A model generated the notes under the pieces. That model was not told where the DNA came from. It worked only from the letters and a program-made list of their open reading frames with translations, and ran no database searches. From JAIXWP01 sp964428835 (GTDB taxonomy: Bacteria; Bacteroidota; Bacteroidia; Flavobacteriales_D; Sanyastnellaceae), in the NCBI GenBank assembly GCA_964428835.1, contig CAYRZQ010000020.1:1-64000 (forward strand): DNA of 64,000 nt, given 5' to 3'. The position numbers were made by a program, and so were the translations under genes. Shown here one piece after another: positions 8,978 to 17,042 of the stretch. The first letter of the stretch is position 1, and each line of letters starts with the position of its first letter.

Positions 8978-9852
8978 TCCTCGAGCGTACCGAATTTTCC
9001 CTGACCGAAGTCGAGGATTGCTTGATGAATTTCTTCGTAAGTATTCATCAAGAATGGACCGTGTGCAGCGATTGGTTCGTTGAGTGGAGCGCCACTAATG
9101 AGGAATAGCGTTGCATCTTCAACTGCAGTCACACGCACCGTTTCACCATCATTGAGGAAGAGCGCAAACTCATCGGTATTGGCATTGAACTCATCGTGAT
9201 AGCGCACGCTGCCCTCAACGGTAAGGATACCTGTATTGAAATCAGCGGGCAGATCAAATTCCAATGCAGCTCCCGCCTTCAATCGGATCACGTACATCTC
9301 GATGGGTGAGAATGTAGAAGCCGCGCCAGCAGTGCCTTTAAAATTGCCAGCGATCACATCCACCTTTGCATTGCCATCATCGCTTTGCCATTTACCCATT
9401 TGATCTGCGTTGAGACCTTGATATTTTGGCGGCGTCATTTTGAATTTCGCAGGAAGGTTGACCCACAACTGCACCATTTGAAACGGTCCGCCATTGCGGC
9501 TGTATTCCTTTTCGTGATATTCTTTGTGCAGGACGCCTGAACCGGCAGTCATCCACTGCACGCCGCCCTCGCTGATGACGCCGCTATTGCCAGCGCTATC
9601 GTGGTGGGCTACCTTGCCGTGGAAGGCGATGGTCACCGTCTCGAACCCACGGTGCGGATGCACACCCACGCCGCGAGGATTCTCGCGAGGAGAAAAATCA
9701 ATTTTGCTGTTATAGTCCATCAAAAAGAACGGACTCATGCGATCCTGCGGAATGTTGTATCCTGAAGGAAAGAAGTTATGTACCCTAAACCCATCCCCCA
9801 CCATGTGCGGCGCAGGCGGTGGGAGAATCTGTTGAATTGACTTTGTTTTCAT
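8974..9852 (-). CDS. Pirin family bicupin protein
   Basis: A 292-residue protein. The N-terminal cupin carries HPHRGFETVT, the pirin metal-site block, together with GGVQWMTAGSGVLHKEYHE; the C-terminal cupin follows. Bacterial pirins bind one metal; some show quercetinase activity and others act as redox-linked cofactors, so the substrate here is unknown. ATG 9852 is chosen over the longer frame from 9933, whose extra residues come from low-complexity DNA beside the assembly gap. It is convergent with the transporter gene, and the two stops overlap in TTAA at 8974-8977, leaving no room for a terminator between them. Confidence 0.92.
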   Translation of the reverse strand: MKTKSIQQILPPPAPHMVGDGFRVHNFFPSGYNIPQDRMSPFFLMDYNSKIDFSPRENPRGVGVHPHRGFETVTIAFHGKVAHHDSAGNSGVISEGGVQWMTAGSGVLHKEYHEKEYSRNGGPFQMVQLWVNLPAKFKMTPPKYQGLNADQMGKWQSDDGNAKVDVIAGNFKGTAGAASTFSPIEMYVIRLKAGAALEFDLPADFNTGILTVEGSVRYHDEFNANTDEFALFLNDGETVRVTAVEDATLFLISGAPLNEPIAAHGPFLMNTYEEIHQAILDFGQGKFGTLED

Positions 9853-9925
9853 GGAAAAACAAGATTGGAAGATTGGAAAACTGGGAGATTGAAAATTTGA
9901 TTTTTTGTTACAATCATAATACAAT

Positions 9926-10130
9926 TCTATCACACTACCATACTATCANNNNNNNNNNNNNNNNNNNNNNNNNNNNNNNNNNNNNNNNNNNNNNNNNNNN
10001 NNNNNNNNNNNNNNNNNNNNNNNNNNNNNNNNNNNNNNNNNNNNNNNNCTATCACACTACCATACTATCATACTAGCATACTATCATACTAGCCTACTAT
10101 CTTACTATCCTACTCGCCTACTAGCATATC
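9926..10130. repeat. Octamer array CATACTAK/CCTACTAK interrupted by assembly gap
   Basis: Units of 8 bp such as CATACTAT, CATACTAG, CCTACTAT and CTTACTAT flank the N-run on both sides, so the gap lies within the array and its real size is unknown. On the - strand the array is rich in stops; the TGC TAG end of the DUF3307 frame lies in it. Confidence 0.9.
9949..10048. other. Assembly gap, exactly 100 N
   Basis: The round number suggests a placeholder rather than a measured size. Both edges are octamer repeat, so collapse of the tandem array is the likely cause. Confidence 0.97.
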
Positions 10131-10496
10131 AGCGCTTTGATCGCCAAACCAATAAGCATCGCGATTGCGAAGCTAAGGAGCGTTCCTATCAGCACCAGTT
10201 CGCTTTTAATTTCTGGGTCTTTATCTGCAAAACGTAATAGACTTTTTGCCGCAATTAGAAAGCCTATCAAGATGTGATTTGACCCCATCAATGATTGTGT
10301 GAAATACCCCAATGACCAGAGACACGAGGCCCTCAAAGCTGAAAAGCCAAGACACCAAAAAAACAATGGCACCATGATAATACAAATAAACGCTGGAGAA
10401 TGACTTTTTCTCCACCATGGTTTTGCTCTGCAATAAAAAATCAGCAACGAAGTGTGCTAATAGTAATTTTAGTAGGATTATCAATTCATTACTCAT
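10121..10496 (-). pseudogene. Frameshifted, shortened DUF3307 membrane protein gene
   Basis: Two overlapping frames together look like one gene. The upstream frame (start 10496) has the DUF3307 N-terminus LLLAHFVADFLLQS and two membrane segments, then runs out at 10221. The second frame carries the family's C-terminal block GFLIAAKSLLRF followed by a membrane helix and stops at 10121. The switch lies near 10270-10290. As far as I recall the family is near 230 residues; even after frame correction this copy would be about 120, so a middle portion is missing too. The end (Cys-stop) is made from the octamer array. It overlaps the SatD-like gene by 8 bp, a pairing I recall from other Bacteroidota. 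Confidence 0.7.
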
Positions 10497-11172
10497 AGGA
10501 CATAGGATATAATTCTTCGAATCTCTCTACAAAAACATGAATTGCATTCCAACCTGCTGCAGTAGAACGTTGGTTAACTGCTGATTGATTGACACGTAAT
10601 TCCTTCGAAATTTCGGTTTCATTATAACCTAGTAATTTTAGATATATCACCTCGCTTTGAAACGCCGTTGCTCTGGACATGATATGATCCAAGAGCACAG
10701 CTCCCGTTTCCAATTCCCTCTTATTTTGATCATCGGTATCAATACCAATTTTATACCTCGAGTCTTTCAATCGGTCCAAGTTATGCCCAGAAAGTACAAA
10801 GGCATCACCATTGGACATTGCCAAAGATTCAGTTCGAAAATTATTACCTGCAATACCCAAACTTATTCGCGAGTCGAATTCCATGAGTGTGAATAGTACA
10901 GTCCTCTTACCAGTGGTGGGACGATCGACACTGCCCTCCTCGAGATTATTAAGACTTTTTATATATGCCTTAATGATGAGGGCAAGGCGCAGGGAATAAT
11001 GCGGGTGCTCTAAGAAACATTGAAAACTATCTCCACGATAGAACTCATATTCCATTTCAAAATCTTTCGCCCACTGCTTCAAGCTAAGATTAATGTTATT
11101 GAGTAACTTTAACTTATCTTCCTTCAAAAGCTCAGTGAAATGAACTAGGTCACCTGTTATAACTGCATTCAT
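10489..11172 (-). CDS. SatD-family protein with C-terminal helix-turn-helix
   Basis: A 227-residue cytoplasmic protein. The N-terminal part (AVITGDLVHF, YRGDSFQ) matches the SatD family, named from the Streptococcus mutans sat operon, of unknown biochemistry and with a distant nucleotide-cyclase-like look. Residues from about 165 form a sigma-region-4-like helix-turn-helix (LLGYNETEISKELRVNQSAVNQR), so it may bind DNA. It is followed with 8-bp overlap by the broken DUF3307 gene, its usual partner. A -7 box lies 19 bp upstream of the start, and direct repeats further upstream could be its own operator. Confidence 0.75.
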   Translation of the reverse strand: MNAVITGDLVHFTELLKEDKLKLLNNINLSLKQWAKDFEMEYEFYRGDSFQCFLEHPHYSLRLALIIKAYIKSLNNLEEGSVDRPTTGKRTVLFTLMEFDSRISLGIAGNNFRTESLAMSNGDAFVLSGHNLDRLKDSRYKIGIDTDDQNKRELETGAVLLDHIMSRATAFQSEVIYLKLLGYNETEISKELRVNQSAVNQRSTAAGWNAIHVFVERFEELYPMSYE

Positions 11173-11190
11173 TAGTATTGTATAATGTTA

Positions 11191-11198
11191 CAAATATA
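11191..11198 (-). promoter_or_regulatory. -7 promoter box of the SatD-family gene
   Basis: On the - strand this reads TATATTTG (TAnnTTTG), 19 bp before the ATG at 11172. No good -33 TTTG is visible. Confidence 0.5.
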
Positions 11199-11222
11199 AG
11201 TATAAAACCTAATATATTTTAA

Positions 11223-11263
11223 TTATAAGCTTAAAAGCTAATAATATGTTCTTATAAGCTAAT
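11223..11263. promoter_or_regulatory. Possible operator: repeated TTATAAGCT / AAGCTAAT
   Basis: TTATAAGCT occurs at 11223 and 11252 (29 bp apart) and AAGCTAAT at 11235 and 11256 (21 bp, two helical turns). They lie just upstream of the SatD promoter box in an AT-rich divergent region. The SatD protein with its helix-turn-helix is the obvious candidate ligand, but this is inference. Confidence 0.35.
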
Positions 11264-11280
11264 TAACTAATATAGTTACA

Positions 11281-11345
11281 TTATTAGCACACTATCATAC
11301 TAGCATACTATCATACTAGCATACTAGCATACTAGCATACTATCT
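11281..11345. repeat. Octamer array CATACTAK before the 422-aa gene
   Basis: About seven to eight units of CATACTAT or CATACTAG. Unlike the other arrays of this family, this one lies upstream of a gene start, ending 8 bp before the ATG at 11353, within a divergent intergenic region. Confidence 0.9.
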
Positions 11346-11352
11346 TCGTGTC

Positions 11353-12621
11353 ATGAATTATTCCTCAATAGAAAACCATTGCAAAGCGAAAGCTGCTGTA
11401 TCAGCGAGTGCCATAGACCGCAAAATAATGTATCATGCGGCAGCGCGATTTGGACTTGATAAAAAATTTGACCAAGAGCTTAAGAAGTATCCAAAGGTTG
11501 TGAAAGCAACTGACGAAGCTGCCATCAACTACATGAAGGCCATGTTTATTACCAAACAAATTTTTGGCGAAAAAGGACTTATCCACGGGTACATCGAAAA
11601 AGGGCAACTTCGCGAATACACCGACGCAGAAAAAAACTTTTTAATTGAAGCAAGTCAACATGCTTGGAAATGGAGTTATGCAGTAATTAAAGAAAATCCG
11701 TCGCCCAATTTTTTCGTAATGACGGATGTATTCTCAGAGGAAGAATATCTTCTTTACTCGCCGAGTATGCAGAATATATTGATAGCAGAGCGGCCTGTAA
11801 TGTGGTTCAATCTGATTGGTTTTAACGGCCAATGTCACCAGACATTTGGTATGCTATATACATTTACATCACTTACAATGGATGACATTTATTACTTCGC
11901 TACAGAAGTCGATAAACAAGTCGATACTGATGAAGAAATTTTGACACTCATTGATAAAAACCCCATCCCTTTTTTGCTGTTGTATAATTTTAGTCGAACC
12001 CCTGTTGTTTTATCTCATGACCATGTGGTTCGCTATTTTTACTCTCTTGAAGATTGTAAAGAAGTTCCTATAGATAAGTTCAAGAAGGATTTTCGAATAT
12101 CTTCTCATCCCCCCTACATTGTGTTGGAGTTGCTCACGCATGAAACCTTTCCTCACTTTGCGCGCGCCATATTCAACCAAGACCTTGAGGAAATAGACCT
12201 GATTTCTATGACAGGTGAAGGATTTAATGCTCTACAGCAGGCACTCGCCGCAAAAGGATTGCTGTTTAGCGAATCTCCTCATGTGATAGTGAGTCCTGAA
12301 ATGAATGTGATTATAAAAAAGGTTTTAGGCAAAGAAATGGACATTCTTATGTTTTCAAATATTGTAGATAAAGCAGAATCCAAGAATCTCTTGACTCAAA
12401 TCACCGAGCATCCTCCGGCTAAGCTTGAAAATGAGTCTGACGATGCAAATGTCATTGAAGAAGCGAGTTCAGAGCAGATCAATGCCTTTATGGGAGCATT
12501 AATACCACATATCAACGCCAAAAAACCAGTGGACCTTGAGGCACTATCCAAAGCCCACGGACTCACCCTAAAGGACGCCACCATCCTCTACAACCAAATA
12601 AAGAAGATCGTTGGAGGATAA
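11353..12621 (+). CDS. Protein of unknown function, partly duplicated downstream
   Basis: A 422-residue soluble protein without signal peptide or membrane segment; I do not recognise the family. It is mixed alpha/beta with few obvious motifs. A polar linker near residues 345-370 (ENESDDANVIEEASSE) separates the main body from a C-terminal module of about 50 residues (INAFMGALIPHINAKK to YNQIKKIVGG). This module and 13 N-terminal codons reappear fused together at 15511-15708. The closing Gly-stop is formed by an octamer unit (GGATAATA). An octamer array also sits directly upstream of the ATG, so the gene lies between repeats, as a duplicated cassette would. Confidence 0.7.
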   Translation: MNYSSIENHCKAKAAVSASAIDRKIMYHAAARFGLDKKFDQELKKYPKVVKATDEAAINYMKAMFITKQIFGEKGLIHGYIEKGQLREYTDAEKNFLIEASQHAWKWSYAVIKENPSPNFFVMTDVFSEEEYLLYSPSMQNILIAERPVMWFNLIGFNGQCHQTFGMLYTFTSLTMDDIYYFATEVDKQVDTDEEILTLIDKNPIPFLLLYNFSRTPVVLSHDHVVRYFYSLEDCKEVPIDKFKKDFRISSHPPYIVLELLTHETFPHFARAIFNQDLEEIDLISMTGEGFNALQQALAAKGLLFSESPHVIVSPEMNVIIKKVLGKEMDILMFSNIVDKAESKNLLTQITEHPPAKLENESDDANVIEEASSEQINAFMGALIPHINAKKPVDLEALSKAHGLTLKDATILYNQIKKIVGG

Positions 12622-12635
12622 TAGGATAATAAGAT
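12616..12635. repeat. Short octamer array GGATAATA
   Basis: Two and a half units of GGATAATA/AGATAATA. The first unit contains the stop codon of the 422-aa gene. Confidence 0.8.
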
Positions 12636-12636
12636 A

Positions 12637-12862
12637 CGTCGAGCATTAAAAAGCTTTTTTAGAATGAGATGCAGAATGAGAATGAGAATGAGAATGAGAA
12701 TGAAAATGAATAGAGACTTGAGATAGTCTTCAACCAGCACTTCTGCCCTCACTGGCAGAGGGGTTTTCATTCTAACGTGGACATTAGATTTGCATGATTC
12801 TTTTATCGTCTGATTTGTTCCAAAAGTAAGTCCCTCCCTCCAATTTACCCACACCTACTCAA
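12637..12862. repeat. 226-bp perfect direct repeat, copy 1
   Basis: Identical by eye, base for base, to 15873-16098. Inside are a hexamer microsatellite (GAGAAT units, about 12663-12712), a small hairpin CTGCC/GGCAG, and a unique stretch. The - strand is open (about 70 residues, identical in both copies), but the product is low in complexity and I treat it as repeat, not gene. An octamer array abuts both ends in this copy. Confidence 0.97.
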
Positions 12863-12953
12863 ACATACTAGCATACTAGCATACTATCTTATTAGCCTAT
12901 TGTCTTACTAGCCTACTAGCCTACTATCTTACTATCCTACTCGCCTACTAGCA
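12863..12953. repeat. Octamer array CATACTAG/CCTACTAG
   Basis: About eleven 8-bp units with variants (CTTATTAG, CCTATTGT, CCTACTCG). The last four codons and the stop of the CrtA-like gene on the - strand fall in it. Confidence 0.92.
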
Positions 12954-13599
12954 CAAACCTTGCGAACAGCTCTTCCTCGTACCAGTTGAGCTCCTTTGTT
13001 TTTTTGATGACCTCGAGGTGAAATGGATTTTTGTAGGCGTATTCTCGCATGTGTTCTTGAGATTCCCAGACGCTGATGGTGGCTTGGAATAAGAGAGGCA
13101 GTTCGCCGACGCCTATGCTGAAGAGTTTGCCTTTTACATCATTCAGCGCCTCGCTTGTTTTGGGCACGGAGCGCCAGAAGTTGCGCATCTGGCTCAGACG
13201 GATTTTAGCGCGCGTGAGGACTATTATTTTCGAATCTGCTGTCATTGCATCCTTTTGAACTTTAAACGGCTCTATACCGCCCCATTTGCCGTGAGCTTGG
13301 TAAGCTTGACCATAGATTTTTTTAATGCTATCTGAAATTTTCTGATACTTCAAAAACGTGCGATTTGTCTTTTCGAAGACCTGCATAGCATGTTCATTTT
13401 CCCATACGAGAATGGCCGCGTAAACTTTGAAGTTGGGCGTGCGGCTAAGACCGAAGTTGCCGCTGCCACTGCCCATTATTTTCGCAAACGAGCACCCCTC
13501 TGCCCTTCTAAACAACGCCCCCGCATAAGCCATTTTGACCAGCGCGCTGTATTGATATTTGGGAGAGATGTTGAAGACATAGAAGGATGTAATTTGCAT
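12937..13599 (-). CDS. Spheroidene monooxygenase (CrtA)-like protein
   Basis: A 220-residue cytoplasmic protein. Blocks KMAYAGALF, FAKIMGSGSG, VYAAILVWENE, GIGELPLL-like FSIGVGELPLL and KELNWYEEELFARF match the CrtA-like family of Bacteroidota and proteobacteria. CrtA proper is a haem-containing oxygenase of carotenoid synthesis; distant homologues outside carotenoid loci are common and their substrate is unknown. No carotenoid genes are visible here, so a role in pigment synthesis is not supported by context. The C-terminus after ARF (Val-Leu-Val-Gly-Glu-stop) is largely encoded by the octamer array, which suggests the native end was replaced. Confidence 0.75.
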   Translation of the reverse strand: MQITSFYVFNISPKYQYSALVKMAYAGALFRRAEGCSFAKIMGSGSGNFGLSRTPNFKVYAAILVWENEHAMQVFEKTNRTFLKYQKISDSIKKIYGQAYQAHGKWGGIEPFKVQKDAMTADSKIIVLTRAKIRLSQMRNFWRSVPKTSEALNDVKGKLFSIGVGELPLLFQATISVWESQEHMREYAYKNPFHLEVIKKTKELNWYEEELFARFVLVGE

Positions 13600-13690
13600 T
13601 CGATTGGCCTTTAACGCCGAGAAAACAACACGACGAGCGGGAGAATGTTCGGAAGGGGCGAGGGGCGAGATTGGAAAATTGAAAGATTAT

Positions 13691-13798
13691 CATACTAGCA
13701 TACTATCTTATTAGCCTACTAGCATACTAGCCTACTATCTTACTATCTTACTAGCCTACTATCTTACTATCTTACTAGCCTACTAGCCTACTATCTCA
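13691..13798. repeat. Octamer array CATACTAG/CTTACTAT
   Basis: About thirteen 8-bp units. The stop and final codons of the exported 550-aa protein on the - strand lie in its right edge. Confidence 0.92.
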
Positions 13799-15443
13799 CA
13801 ACCTCCTCCAACCGACAAGAAGAGAAGTGCGTGGCGCTTTTGATAGTACCTACGCAAGGTTTATTTGTAATAACGGGGACTTTTATGTCATTAAAAATTC
13901 CTTGAGACAATCTATCGAGGCCTTTATAAATTAGCCTTCCGTCCTCTGAATACAAGGAAACTTCATACACATCATTCGGGCAATTCGATTGAATCCGAAG
14001 AGATCCTTGAGTGTACAACATTCTCAAAGAATTCGGTGCACTCTCAAGCAATGACGGTATTGATAGAAAAGAATACGTGCCGCAAAGAATAAAATAGTTT
14101 GTAGAATTTCCGTTTTGTTGCAATGAAACATTCCCTATCTGAACGAAATTACTCTGCACCGATCCAGTAAATATGAATTTATCATTTCTTGAATAAGCAT
14201 CTAAAAATCTATCCCAAGACGAACCACCAAATAAAGAGGCATGGACAAAATCGCCGCTTTCATTAATCTCATAAATAAAACTCGTTGTAAAACCTGAAGC
14301 TGTTACCGTAATCCCATCAGCCTGCATGAAAATGGGATTGGCACCTGTTACTACTTGGCCTTGAAAATGACCTACTACAAAGACATTTTCATCCCATTCA
14401 ACAATGTCAGTAACTGTCAATTCGGAGTAGTTTCCCACGAATACTTTTGACCAAAGTACATTGCCATCTGTGTCCAACTTGATAACTCCAAAGTTTTGTC
14501 CTGATTGATTGAGTTCTTGAATCTCAGTACCTCCAATAGAAAAAGGATTATAATATCGACAAGTTATGAGCAATTCATTATTGGCATTTGCATTCATATT
14601 AATACGATTCACAGGCAATTGTAGGATGCTTAGAGCATTACCTTGAGCATCCATTCTATAAATGAAGGCGTCACCTCCAACATTTGGGAGAAAAGTTCCT
14701 ATAAGCGATAAGGATTGAGCATATCTTCCACTGATCACAACGTCATTGTTGCTAAGAATAGCTATATCTGTGGGATTACTACTTCTATTCGTGCCTGGCT
14801 GAGCTCTTTCAAACCAAAGCATTTCATTATTAGTTGAGATTTTCACGCACCAGAATGTAAAAAGCTGAGTCGTCTCTAGTAATTCCTCATAAAGCTGAAA
14901 TTCTCCTGAATCGTAGTATCCAACTAAGATTAGGTCATCATTTCCATCGATTTCAAAATCGGATAGTACAACATTTCCTGTTCCAATAAATTCTTGTACC
15001 CAAATAACATTACCTTGTGCGTCACATTTAGCGATAAAACTGCTCGTATCAGATGTACCATTCACGGGTACACCATCTAATTGAATACTCCCCTCAAAAC
15101 GGCCTATAATGAAAATCTCCCCTAAAGAATTGACAGCAACCTTCGATGATTGAATATCCGTTTGAGAACCAAAAGATTTTAGCCAAACGAGATCTCCATT
15201 AGGAGCATATTTGAACAGAACCAAATTACCGCTCACATTCGGTGAGAACGACTGTCCCTCTATTGATGTTGATTCATTGATATTGCACAATGAATAAATG
15301 TAGCCTTGATCATCAATAAAAACTCCCGTTCCCGAATCATTTGCTTCTGGGGTATCAATATTCTTTCCCCAATCCATTATAACCTGAGCTGAAAGCGATT
15401 GCAAAGACAAAGAGAAGATGAAGAGTAAGATTTTATTTACCAT
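13791..15443 (-). CDS. Exported beta-propeller-like protein with C-terminal sorting-type domain
   Basis: A 550-residue protein with signal peptide MVNKILLFIFSLSLQSLSAQ (start 15443; two in-frame codons upstream begin with GTG and are not needed). The body has about seven repeats of the type D-x-G-N-x-x-W-x-K (GDLVWLKSFGS, GNVIWVQEF, NEMLWFERA, GNVLWSKVF), which resemble SBBP-type beta-propeller blades. The last 80 residues (DVYEVSLYSEDGRLIYKG) look like a type IX secretion sorting domain, but the end (LEEVVR) is unusual and partly encoded by the octamer array, so the sorting signal may be altered. Function unknown; probably surface or secreted. Confidence 0.8.
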   Translation of the reverse strand: MVNKILLFIFSLSLQSLSAQVIMDWGKNIDTPEANDSGTGVFIDDQGYIYSLCNINESTSIEGQSFSPNVSGNLVLFKYAPNGDLVWLKSFGSQTDIQSSKVAVNSLGEIFIIGRFEGSIQLDGVPVNGTSDTSSFIAKCDAQGNVIWVQEFIGTGNVVLSDFEIDGNDDLILVGYYDSGEFQLYEELLETTQLFTFWCVKISTNNEMLWFERAQPGTNRSSNPTDIAILSNNDVVISGRYAQSLSLIGTFLPNVGGDAFIYRMDAQGNALSILQLPVNRINMNANANNELLITCRYYNPFSIGGTEIQELNQSGQNFGVIKLDTDGNVLWSKVFVGNYSELTVTDIVEWDENVFVVGHFQGQVVTGANPIFMQADGITVTASGFTTSFIYEINESGDFVHASLFGGSSWDRFLDAYSRNDKFIFTGSVQSNFVQIGNVSLQQNGNSTNYFILCGTYSFLSIPSLLESAPNSLRMLYTQGSLRIQSNCPNDVYEVSLYSEDGRLIYKGLDRLSQGIFNDIKVPVITNKPCVGTIKSATHFSSCRLEEVVR

Positions 15444-15510
15444 AGTCACTAGAGTTCAAATAAGTGTTTCATTTATTTCAATATAAACAAACACCCAACA
15501 AAAGTAATAA

Positions 15511-15708
15511 AACCATTGCAAAGCGAAAGCTGCTATATCAGCGAGTGCTACTGGTTCAAATCAGATCAATGCCTTTATGGGAGCGTTAATGCCACATATC
15601 AACTCCAATAAACTCGTGGACCTCGTAGCACTGTCCAAAGCCCACGGCCTCACCATACAGGACGCCACCATCCGCTACAACCAAATAAAAAAGATCGCAG
15701 GAGGATAA
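15511..15708 (+). pseudogene. Internally deleted copy of the 422-aa gene
   Basis: The frame joins about 13 codons matching the start region of the 422-aa gene (NHCKAKAA, then SASA) directly to about 50 codons matching its 3' end (QINAFMGALMPHIN to QIKKIAGG), staying in frame. Some 350 codons are missing between. It opens after an in-frame TAA at 15508 and has no usable start codon before an internal ATG. It ends, like its parent, in GGA GGA TAA from an octamer unit. Substitutions show it is not a very recent copy. Confidence 0.85.
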
Positions 15709-15789
15709 TAAGATAATAGGATAATAGGGTAATAGGGTAATAGGGTAATAGGGTAATAGGGTAATAGGATAATGAGATAATAGGGTAAT
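15703..15789. repeat. Octamer array GGATAATA/GGGTAATA
   Basis: About eleven 8-bp units, the reverse complement of the array at 4109-4232. It directly follows and supplies the stop of the deleted gene copy. Confidence 0.95.
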
Positions 15790-15872
15790 GCACAAGGCTG
15801 GGAGGTGTAATAAATTGAAACATAAAAGCCTTTTATAATTGGGTATCAAACCACCACCACTCACGATCTAAT

Positions 15873-16098
15873 CGTCGAGCATTAAAAAGCTTTTTTAGAA
15901 TGAGATGCAGAATGAGAATGAGAATGAGAATGAGAATGAAAATGAATAGAGACTTGAGATAGTCTTCAACCAGCACTTCTGCCCTCACTGGCAGAGGGGT
16001 TTTCATTCTAACGTGGACATTAGATTTGCATGATTCTTTTATCGTCTGATTTGTTCCAAAAGTAAGTCCCTCCCTCCAATTTACCCACACCTACTCAA
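15873..16098. repeat. 226-bp perfect direct repeat, copy 2
   Basis: Same sequence and orientation as 12637-12862, 3.2 kb away. As in copy 1, the copied gene end plus GGATAATA array lies to its left and a CATACTAG array to its right, so the whole cassette seems to have been duplicated. The 83 bp between the array and this repeat (15790-15872) have no counterpart in copy 1. Confidence 0.97.
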
Positions 16099-16102
16099 CC
16101 AC

Positions 16103-16197
16103 ACTGTCATACTATCATACTATCTTATTAGCCCACTAGCATACTACCATACTATCATACTATCATACTAGCCTACTAGCCTACTAGCCTACTATCT
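16103..16197. repeat. Octamer array CATACTAT/CCTACTAG
   Basis: About twelve 8-bp units. Its right edge supplies the Arg codon and TAG stop of the gene fragment on the - strand. Confidence 0.9.
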
Positions 16198-16419
16198 ATG
16201 CTGATAGCACCTTCCCGACGGGTGCATAGTGGAACGTTTGCAGCGATTGCCGGATTTGGTGATGCCGGAGCATTGTTGTTCGCACGCTTCTTGTTGCGCG
16301 CATGCCGCATCGTCTTTTAGAATTTGAACGGTGTTGGACCTACTCAATGCGCTAACGGGCAATTTCTGATGTGTCTTTGATTTTCGGTTGTGGTTTGGTG
16401 AGTAAAAGCTAACAAGAGA
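16192..16419 (-). pseudogene. Fragment of a small cysteine/histidine-rich (DUF5763-like) protein
   Basis: The - strand is open across this stretch without an ATG. Its end reads CSGITKSGNRCKR and GRCYQH, a C-x-n-C-x-n-C-x3-H pattern I recall from DUF5763-type C-termini in Bacteroidota. The upstream part (about 45 codons) is not recognisable. With no start codon and with the stop coming from the octamer array, I read it as a truncated remnant. A short live gene with a non-standard start remains possible. Confidence 0.45.
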
Positions 16420-16422
16420 AGC

Positions 16423-16911
16423 TTAATCAAGAACGACTTCTACCCTGCCCTTTGAGTCTGCTATGTTGCTGTAGAAAGTGCCTGAGAGATGAAGGGGATT
16501 ATGGGAATCAATTTTCAATTTCATATTACCTGTAGCAGGACGATTTGCCTCAAGAAGATAAGTAATAACAACTTCATCATCCTTTACTTCCATATCATTC
16601 CATGACATCTTAAAACGTTTTGACGCGATGCCATCATTGTAAAACTTCTGTTCTCCCGCGCCAGAAACAAAGTTTCCCTTTTGACTTACAGGGACCTTGT
16701 AAACATATCTATCACCTATATATTCCTCTGTGTTTGATGATTCAACTGTATGAGTAATCACCCAGACACCGCTAAGATCTGGCGCCTCATATTCTGATTT
16801 CAATTGTTTGAATAAACCTATAGACGCGGCAATTACGGAAATAATTGTTCCAAAAATGCCAAGGTATTTGAGCACAGGATTGAATTTCTTTTCTTCAGTA
16901 GATTCGGACAT
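16423..16911 (-). CDS. Small single-pass membrane protein of unknown function
   Basis: A 162-residue protein with an N-terminal charged segment, one transmembrane helix at about residues 14-33 (LGIFGTIISVIAASIGLF), and a C-terminal domain of about 120 residues rich in beta strands (DLSGVWVITHTVE, LHLSGTFYSN), reminiscent of small lipocalin-like barrels. I do not recognise the family. It lies 131 bp downstream of the SIR2-like gene on the same strand and could be its partner or simply a neighbour. Confidence 0.65.
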   Translation of the reverse strand: MSESTEEKKFNPVLKYLGIFGTIISVIAASIGLFKQLKSEYEAPDLSGVWVITHTVESSNTEEYIGDRYVYKVPVSQKGNFVSGAGEQKFYNDGIASKRFKMSWNDMEVKDDEVVITYLLEANRPATGNMKLKIDSHNPLHLSGTFYSNIADSKGRVEVVLD

Positions 16912-17042
16912 AGTAGGTTGGTTTATTATGGTTTAATGATTTAGCTCAATTCTAACAATGAAGTAAATTTAATAAAGAACTGCAGCAGAAGCCATTAAGG
17001 ACTGCTAGAAAAAAAGACTTCAATTTTGATCCAACTGAAAAA

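Noticed and set aside
12588..12854. About 88-codon frame on the - strand in the 226-bp repeat, and its twin at 15833-16090
   Set aside because: Identical translation only because the DNA is duplicated; ends in Ile-Leu runs from the hexamer repeat and has no family, promoter or ribosome site. Treated as repeat. A dispersed small gene is not excluded.
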